Source: Phycisphaerales bacterium UBA854 (GTDB lineage Bacteria > Planctomycetota > Phycisphaerae > Phycisphaerales > SM1A02). Taken from it: a DNA stretch of 27,493 nt. Position numbers and translations under genes: made by a program. How positions within the stretch are numbered: the stretch's first letter is position 1; each line of letters opens with the position of its first letter. This document shows, piece after piece, positions 23,423 through 27,493 of this stretch. Location of the stretch: assembly GCA_002295885.1 (NCBI GenBank), contig DBGM01000030.1, forward strand, positions 1 through 27,493. Direction: 5' to 3'. The notes under the pieces were generated by a model. It was not told the origin of the DNA. It searched no databases and worked only from the letters and a program-made list of their open reading frames with translations.

Positions 23423-24601
23423 TCATCGCATCGAGGCGATCACCTCGTCCAGACGACGGTAGTCGTCCGGCGTGTTGTAGGCCTGAGCGGAGATTCGAAG
23501 CCACAGCTTTCCGTCCCATTCCATGATCGGAACCTCGACCGAATGCTCCCGAAGCAGCAGGTCGTGCAGCGACTTCTCGCTGTCGTGACGGTCACGAATC
23601 GACTTTGGCAGCTCCAACGTGGCCATGGATCCGAGCAGACGACCGTCCCGCGGAGTCAACGGATCCACACCCCATGAATCACACAGCATGTCGTGCGCCC
23701 ACACGACGAGTCGATGGTTGTGCACACGCAGCGCCTCCCAGCCCCAACGGTTTTCGACCCAGTCCAGGACGAACGGGATGCAACGCCAGGGGGTGTAGTC
23801 CCTGGTCCCCTGCCAGTTGAACTCCTCGGTATGCCCCTGCTCGTACCCGTGACTGATGACGGCGGGATGCAGGGAGGAAAGACGCGAAGGGTCGGTGGCG
23901 ATGAATGCGGCACCGACCGGAGCGCAGACCCACTTGTGGAGATTGCCGACGTACCAGGTCGCCCCCAGCGTATCGAGATCCAACTGCATCATGCCCGGAC
24001 CGTGCGCTCCGTCCACCAACACGTCCACGCCGCGGTCCCGTGCCGCCCGGACCAGACCGGCGATCGGAAAGACGAGTGCCGTGGGAGATGTGATGTGGTC
24101 GATCAGCAGCAACCGGGTCCTCGACGTGAAGGCATCGAGAATGGGCTGCACCATCGATTCCTCATCGTGAATCGGCAGCGGAATGTGCACGACCTTCACC
24201 ACGGCACCCGTCCGGCCGGCAACGTACCGGAGGGTCTGGTGCACGGCGTTGTAGGCGTGGTCGGGTATGAGTAGTTCGTCACCCGGCTGAAGATCGAGGG
24301 AACGGAGGATTGAATTGACCGCCTCGGATGCATTCGCGACGAGATCGAGCCGATCCGGTGTGGTACCGATGAAGTCGGCGAGATGCTCGCGGATCGACGG
24401 AAGGACCGCCTCGGTGTCGGCCACGATCGACTGAACGGGCTGCCGTTCGAAGTCGTTACGGAGGGAGCACTGGTGCTCATACACGGCTCTGGGCCGGGCA
24501 CCGAAGCTCCCATGATTGAGATAGGTCACGTCGGAGCCGAGCATCCAGGCGGAAGCCATGCCTGCCTCGAGAGGTTCGGGAGCGAGGAGCGTCTGGGTCA
24601 T
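23423..24601 (-). CDS. Class V aminotransferase, isopenicillin N epimerase-like
   Basis: This 392-residue protein is a PLP enzyme of the NifS/CefD branch. Lys223 in NLHKWVCAP is the Schiff-base lysine, Asp197 and His200 in VDVLVDGAHGPG contact the cofactor, and the N-terminal YLNHGSFGARP (27-37) and WQGTRDYTPW segments are typical of the isopenicillin-N-epimerase-like group. Most members in non-antibiotic producers have unknown substrates; a racemase, lyase or desulfurase activity are all possible. No beta-lactam genes are nearby, so the family name should not be read literally. The transcript is probably leaderless, with a -10 six bases before the ATG. Confidence 0.88.
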   Translation of the reverse strand: MTQTLLAPEPLEAGMASAWMLGSDVTYLNHGSFGARPRAVYEHQCSLRNDFERQPVQSIVADTEAVLPSIREHLADFIGTTPDRLDLVANASEAVNSILRSLDLQPGDELLIPDHAYNAVHQTLRYVAGRTGAVVKVVHIPLPIHDEESMVQPILDAFTSRTRLLLIDHITSPTALVFPIAGLVRAARDRGVDVLVDGAHGPGMMQLDLDTLGATWYVGNLHKWVCAPVGAAFIATDPSRLSSLHPAVISHGYEQGHTEEFNWQGTRDYTPWRCIPFVLDWVENRWGWEALRVHNHRLVVWAHDMLCDSWGVDPLTPRDGRLLGSMATLELPKSIRDRHDSEKSLHDLLLREHSVEVPIMEWDGKLWLRISAQAYNTPDDYRRLDEVIASMR

Positions 24602-24607
24602 GGAAAC

Positions 24608-24635
24608 AGTCTACCCGGCACCAAACAGCGTCCAA
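24608..24635 (-). promoter_or_regulatory. Candidate promoter of the class V aminotransferase (leaderless)
   Basis: On the minus strand TTGGAC (24635-24630) is followed after 16 bases by TAGACT (24613-24608), which ends six bases before ATG 24601. No Shine-Dalgarno lies between, so the mRNA would start at or next to the ATG. Confidence 0.5.
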
Positions 24636-24697
24636 GAATCGACTGAAGGCCCATAATGAGGCGTTGAAGCCACCCCGGATCGCGATTTGTCCGAAAG

Positions 24698-24726
24698 TTG
24701 CCATTTGGTATCTGTTAGGCTAACGT
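24698..24726 (+). promoter_or_regulatory. Candidate promoter of the lexA operon
   Basis: TTGCCA (24698-24703) and TAACGT (24721-24726) are separated by exactly 17 bases. The predicted start is near 24733. An ATG at 24736 lies nine bases after the -10 and in frame with the downstream gene. Confidence 0.5.
24714..24724. promoter_or_regulatory. Palindrome GTTAG-G-CTAAC in the lexA promoter, possible LexA operator
   Basis: A perfect 5-1-5 inverted repeat lies between the -35 and -10 and overlaps the -10 by four bases. A repressor bound here would block RNA polymerase. LexA usually represses its own gene, and this LexA has an unusual recognition helix, so a non-canonical operator is expected. The match to LexA is inference. 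Confidence 0.4.
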
Positions 24727-24732
24727 AATCCG

Positions 24733-24871
24733 GACATGGAATCCGATCATCTACTCAGCAGCCGTTGGATTCCTGTCGAGAAGGAAGCGGCATACAAGGA
24801 AGCCCCACACCGTGGGGGCTCACGGGCCGAAGCCACAAGGGAAGGGTGGCCCGCGAGCACGCAGAAGGAGG
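24733..24871 (+). promoter_or_regulatory. Folded 5' leader of the lexA operon
   Basis: About 140 bases lie between the predicted transcription start and the strong Shine-Dalgarno AAGGAGG (24865-24871). Three stems can form: GGAATCC/GGATTCC (24738-24744 with 24767-24773), an eight-pair hairpin with one bulged G (24801-24808 with 24812-24820), and GCCAC/GTGGC extended by CGG/CCG (24823-24853). The region is also open in frame with the downstream gene, so it could instead be translated from a leaderless ATG at 24736. Codon third positions here are less GC-biased than in the gene body. Confidence 0.35.
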
Positions 24872-24879
24872 ATGTCGCC

Positions 24880-25497
24880 ATGGTCGGTTTCAATGTTCCA
24901 GAGCAAGCACGTGCAGTCCCCGCTCCGGACTCGCTGCCACTGCTGCAGACCGGCCCCGGCGGCGAGTACGGCAGGGCATATTACGGGCGGGATCGTCGCC
25001 TTCTGGCGACCGCCCCCCTGCCGAACCTCCAGGAAGCCGGATCGTTCAGAGTGTCGACCCTGGTGATCGAACCGACCACCTGGTTCGAGCGGGTACTCGG
25101 ACTCGTCCACGGACAGCGTACGCGGACGCCGGATCGAACCAGTGACCTTCAACGCCTGGCCACCACCTGCCGAAGCAACTCGACGCTCAAGCCCGAACGC
25201 CCGTCGATCATCGACTACTTCCGTGACCGGACGACCGCCGACCGGCCGTCCATCCAATCGACTCGTGTCACCTACCACGCCCCGGAGTCAGCTCATGAAT
25301 CTCACGCCGAAGCAACTGTCAGTCCTGCAGCTCATCCGAGAATCGAGACTCGAGCGGGGCTGTTCGCCGACGATGCAGGAACTCGCCGACCAGCTCGGCG
25401 TCAGCAAGGTCACGGTCTTCGAGCACGTCGCAGCTCTCGAACGAAAAGGAATCGTGAAGCGAGAGCGGAACAAGGCACGCTCTTTGTCAATCTGTGA
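24880..25497 (+). CDS. Unknown protein encoded upstream of lexA, running into lexA in another frame
   Basis: I do not recognise this 205-residue product. It has no signal peptide, no membrane segment and no repeats; the body is mixed and rich in Arg, Pro and Thr, with a segment RPSIIDYFRDRTTADRPS near residues 114-131. ATG 24880 has an excellent Shine-Dalgarno (AAGGAGG, eight bases away). Codon usage is strongly GC at third positions up to about 25290 and then loses that bias, so only the first 137 or so codons look selected. The frame then continues 203 bases inside lexA. A one-base shift would place a TGA at 25296-25298, making the ATGA overlap usual here, so a frameshift or sequence error is possible. 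By position it may be an SOS-regulated protein. Confidence 0.6.
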   Translation: MVGFNVPEQARAVPAPDSLPLLQTGPGGEYGRAYYGRDRRLLATAPLPNLQEAGSFRVSTLVIEPTTWFERVLGLVHGQRTRTPDRTSDLQRLATTCRSNSTLKPERPSIIDYFRDRTTADRPSIQSTRVTYHAPESAHESHAEATVSPAAHPRIETRAGLFADDAGTRRPARRQQGHGLRARRSSRTKRNREARAEQGTLFVNL

Positions 25498-25912
25498 CCA
25501 TTCGGTCCTGCCGGACGAGGAGGAATCCCTCTCTTTTCCGCTGCTGGGACGAATCGCCGCCGGGCTGCCGATCCAGAAGTTCCAGCAGGACGATCAGCTC
25601 GACATCGAGGATCTGTTCGGATCCCGCATCGGTGAGCAGGGTGGCACCTTCGCGCTTCAGGTAGAAGGCGAGTCGATGCGCGACGAGGGGATCCTGGATG
25701 GTGACTACGTCATCGTCATGCGGTCCAGCAGTGCAAGGGAGAATCAACGCGTGATTGCTCTCCTGCCCAACGGCGAAACGACGCTGAAGTCCTACCATCG
25801 CGAGCCCGACGGCCGCATCAGGCTCCAGCCCGCCAATCCGGATTTCGAGCCCATCATCGTCGATCAGTGCACGATCCAGGGGATCGTCATCGGGGTCATG
25901 CGACGGTATTGA
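25295..25912 (+). CDS. lexA: LexA-type SOS repressor
   Basis: LexA represses DNA-damage genes and cleaves itself when stimulated by RecA. The 205-residue protein has an N-terminal winged helix (PTMQELADQLGVSKVTVFEH, about 25-44), the cleavage site Ala89-Gly90 in RIAAGLP, catalytic Ser127 in GESM and Lys165 in TLKSY, so it should be able to cleave itself. The recognition helix (SKVTVFEHV) differs from the proteobacterial form, so its operator probably differs too. ATG 25295 is chosen from GGAG seven bases upstream and the start of similarity. The longer open frame to 25142 is only the tail of open sequence in that frame. The 3' end overlaps dprA by 17 bases. Confidence 0.92.
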   Translation: MNLTPKQLSVLQLIRESRLERGCSPTMQELADQLGVSKVTVFEHVAALERKGIVKRERNKARSLSICDHSVLPDEEESLSFPLLGRIAAGLPIQKFQQDDQLDIEDLFGSRIGEQGGTFALQVEGESMRDEGILDGDYVIVMRSSSARENQRVIALLPNGETTLKSYHREPDGRIRLQPANPDFEPIIVDQCTIQGIVIGVMRRY

Positions 25913-26834
25913 GGGCCCGTGCCGCCGAATAATCCTCCTCCAGCAGACGGATCACATCCGCGGCGGAGGTTATCAGGTGCGCCCACCCTTCCTGCACCGC
26001 CGCATGACAGCCTCCAGACGAGGCCGAGTCGGCCGCACCGGGGACCACCATTGCATCACGTCCGTGTTCCTCCACCGCCACCCGTGCGGTGATCAGGGCC
26101 CCGCTTCGACGGGCCGCCTCGACCACGACCACTGCGTGCGACATGCCACTGACGACGCGGTTTCGACGGGGAAAGAGTCCCGGCCTGGGTTTCTGACGAC
26201 AGGTGAACTGACTGAGCACACACCCTTCGTGTTCGACGATGCGATCGAACAGCCCTCGATGCTCGGACGGGTAGGGATGAGCCAGCCCACTGCCAAGGAC
26301 GCACGCAGTCCGACCCCCCAGGCGAAGGGCCGTCCGATGCACCTCCGCGTCGATTCCGCGGGCCCCGCCTGAGACCACCCAGCAGCCGTGTTCAACGAGA
26401 CCGGCCGTAATCATCGCCGCCATCCGAAGACCGTACGACGTGGCCCGACGCGAGCCCACCACGGCGATGCACGGCACACCGCGCCCCGGCAGGCTCCCCC
26501 GACAGCGAAGGAGGCCAGGGGCATCCGGACAGGCGACCATCAGGGATGGATAGCACGTATCTCCGAATGGCACGAGACGCCCCTTTCGTCGACGCAACCA
26601 TCTGGATTCAACTGCCGGATTGCTGCAGCGGATGGACTCGTGGACGGCGTCGGCGGCGGATGCTCCCAGACGCAGAACACGAACCAGTTCTTCTCGTCGT
26701 GCTGCGATCACCTTGCATGCGGATCCGAATCCACGCACCAGTGCTCGAGCCGTCGCAAGACCGATCCCATCGGCCGCGAGAATCCGGACCCACGCCTGCT
26801 GCTCACGTTCGTTTTCGGTTCCACGGTTGACCAT
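25896..26834 (-). CDS. dprA: DNA-processing protein DprA
   Basis: DprA binds incoming single-stranded DNA in natural transformation and loads RecA on it. The 312-residue protein has a short N-terminal helix-hairpin region (DGIGLATARALV), then the Rossmann-like DprA domain with VVGSRRATSYG, SGGARGIDAEVHRTAL, VLGSGLAHPYPSEH, FPRRNRVVSG and SGALITARVAVEEHGRD. The extra C-terminal winged-helix domain of some DprA proteins appears absent or very short. The start at 26834 has no ribosome site but has a -10 six bases upstream. It lies 30 bases after the two-TM gene. Other competence genes are not in view. Confidence 0.92.
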   Translation of the reverse strand: MVNRGTENEREQQAWVRILAADGIGLATARALVRGFGSACKVIAARREELVRVLRLGASAADAVHESIRCSNPAVESRWLRRRKGRLVPFGDTCYPSLMVACPDAPGLLRCRGSLPGRGVPCIAVVGSRRATSYGLRMAAMITAGLVEHGCWVVSGGARGIDAEVHRTALRLGGRTACVLGSGLAHPYPSEHRGLFDRIVEHEGCVLSQFTCRQKPRPGLFPRRNRVVSGMSHAVVVVEAARRSGALITARVAVEEHGRDAMVVPGAADSASSGGCHAAVQEGWAHLITSAADVIRLLEEDYSAARALNTVA

Positions 26835-26840
26835 GGCCGC

Positions 26841-26846
26841 ACGCTA
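26841..26846 (-). promoter_or_regulatory. Candidate -10 box of dprA (leaderless)
   Basis: TAGCGT on the minus strand ends six bases before ATG 26834, within the 30-base gap after the preceding gene. There is no Shine-Dalgarno. It matches the TAGNNT-N6-ATG pattern at three other genes in the window. Confidence 0.38.
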
Positions 26847-26864
26847 CCCGGTGGAGCGGGGACA

Positions 26865-27377
26865 TCAGTCGGGCTCGACCTGATCTCCGACGGGCGATTT
26901 CTCGCTGCCGTTCTGGTACAGGGTTCCGACGAAGAGACACAGAATGCCTCCGGCGATGACCAGGAGCCGGTATGGCCCCGAGGAGATTCGGGCCAACAGG
27001 GTGTCCGACGCCACCGAATCCGGTTCGATTTCAACCCGCGTGGCATCCTGCACCCACTGATCGAACGATCCTTCCGCCCCCGCGGGATCGAGCAGGATTG
27101 GTGTCTCGCCCTCAGGGAGTAGATTCAGGTGGTTTGCCGCAAGACGCCGCATCAGCAGCGGATCGCGATCCAACAGCCCCCGGAGCACCGTGTCGTAGGC
27201 GACCAACTGGCGGGTGGAAGCCATCGAATGGACCTTCAACTGGGCCTGCTGGGTCCTGGCCACATCGAGATCCTGCTGGGCCGGTACGAGCAAGGCAGCT
27301 CCACAGACGGCCAGACCGGCAATGACGAAGAGCCAGCCGGCGTCGATCAACCCGCGATGGGGACCAGATCCCAACAC
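26865..27377 (-). CDS. Two-TM membrane protein of unknown function upstream of dprA
   Basis: The 170-residue product has a first membrane helix at about residues 11-32 (LIDAGWLFVIAGLAVCGAALL), then a Gln/Ala-rich helical stretch (QQDLDVARTQQAQLKVH) that could be a short coiled coil, an extracytoplasmic-type acidic middle part, and a second helix at about 136-154. Topology is probably both ends inside with the middle in the periplasm. I recognise no family. The GTG start at 27377 follows a run of G that may serve as ribosome site; other starts are possible. dprA follows after 30 bases. Confidence 0.65.
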   Translation of the reverse strand: MLGSGPHRGLIDAGWLFVIAGLAVCGAALLVPAQQDLDVARTQQAQLKVHSMASTRQLVAYDTVLRGLLDRDPLLMRRLAANHLNLLPEGETPILLDPAGAEGSFDQWVQDATRVEIEPDSVASDTLLARISSGPYRLLVIAGGILCLFVGTLYQNGSEKSPVGDQVEPD

Positions 27378-27427
27378 CCCCCCTTTATCGGCCCCGGAGC
27401 AGCCTGAACTTGGATCATGGCGGTGCT

Positions 27428-27455
27428 TTGAGTCTGCCGTTCGTCCTGATATACT
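27428..27455 (+). promoter_or_regulatory. Promoter of the initiator tRNA
   Basis: TTGAGT (27428-27433) and TATACT (27450-27455) are 16 bases apart. Transcription would start near 27462, about five bases before the tRNA, as is common for stable RNA genes. This is the strongest -35/-10 pair in the window. Confidence 0.65.
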
Positions 27456-27466
27456 GTCATGTCTGC

Positions 27467-27493
27467 TGCGGGGTAGAGCAGTCTGGTAGCTCG
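27467..27493 (+). tRNA. Initiator tRNA-fMet, first 27 bases (cut by window end)
   Basis: The sequence TGCGGGGTAGAGCAGTCTGG followed by TAGCTCG matches the acceptor strand and D-arm of bacterial initiator tRNA. Position 11 is A and pairs with T24, the A11-U24 pair that marks bacterial initiator tRNAs. Position 1 is T where E. coli has C; both leave the weak 1:72 pair expected of initiators if position 72 is A or a mismatch. The anticodon lies outside the window. Confidence 0.83.

Noticed and set aside
23413..23429. Terminator for the aminotransferase at the perfect palindrome GCGATGA-CGT-TCATCGC
   Set aside because: No T-run follows on either strand and the repeat includes the stop codon, so it may be a chance palindrome.
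24733..24871. Cobalamin riboswitch, suggested by an AGGGAA followed by GGGTGGCCCGC
   Set aside because: The B12-box core and the downstream CCCGCAACTGT element are missing, and lexA is not a B12-regulated gene.
1..27493. Mobile elements, prophage, CRISPR or toxin-antitoxin modules
   Set aside because: No transposase or integrase motifs, no spaced direct repeats and no typical small gene pairs were seen; the genes are mostly housekeeping or envelope-related.

Overview
The window is GC-rich, gene-dense bacterial chromosome from what is most likely a planctomycete of the Phycisphaerae type. The evidence for that is indirect: a PEP-CTERM-like sorting tail of the 'IPAPAGLALL...RRRR' variety, a YdjY-domain lipoprotein, a LexA whose helix-turn-helix is unlike the proteobacterial one, the futalosine menaquinone gene mqnD, and a tandem T-fold QueD-like protein. 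No transposases, phage genes, CRISPR arrays or rRNA were seen; this is core chromosome, not an island.

Layout. (1) 1-771: 3' part of homogentisate dioxygenase (hmgA), convergent with (2) a seven-gene minus-strand operon read from 11589 to 772: a giant AsmA/TamB/YhdP-like protein, a LOG-family protein, a small lipoprotein, phosphatidylserine synthase (pssA), glutamyl-tRNA synthetase (gltX), an uncharacterised protein, and fumarylacetoacetase (fahA). The ends of this operon tie envelope lipid biology and tyrosine/homogentisate breakdown to translation. (3) 11669-12574: an SDR epimerase/dehydratase, convergent with trpE (12575-14167). (4) 14242-15525: a LolD/MacB-type ABC ATPase and ruvC. (5) 15507-16238: a YdjY lipoprotein on the minus strand, preceded by a promoter, a short leader and an intrinsic terminator that looks like an attenuator. 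(6) 16399-18680: a QueD-like protein translationally coupled to a secreted cyclophilin with a helical N-terminal part. (7) 18659-21574 minus: acyl-CoA ligase, mqnD, and a double-ACT protein. (8) 21700-22488: a TPR-SPOR lipoprotein; then on the minus strand a PEP-CTERM-like exported protein and a class V aminotransferase. (9) 24698-25912: a promoter with an internal palindrome, a folded leader, an unknown gene that runs 203 bases into lexA in another frame, and lexA. (10) 25896-27377 minus: a two-TM protein and dprA. (11) 27467-end: the first 27 bases of an initiator tRNA.

Gene organisation is very compact. Five tandem junctions use the 4-base ATGA stop/start overlap. Five of six convergent junctions abut exactly or overlap by 17-22 bases, so no terminator fits between them. 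A TANNNT -10 box can be placed before most first genes, and at four genes it sits only 6-7 bases before the ATG with no Shine-Dalgarno, which implies leaderless mRNAs.

The most interesting candidates for new biology are the lexA leader with its overlapping unknown gene, the attenuator-like leader before the YdjY gene, the uncharacterised 'FAGLFPPA' protein coupled to gltX and fahA, and the pairing of a probable lipid-bridge protein with phosphatidylserine synthase. All functions are read from sequence motifs by eye; no database search was run.
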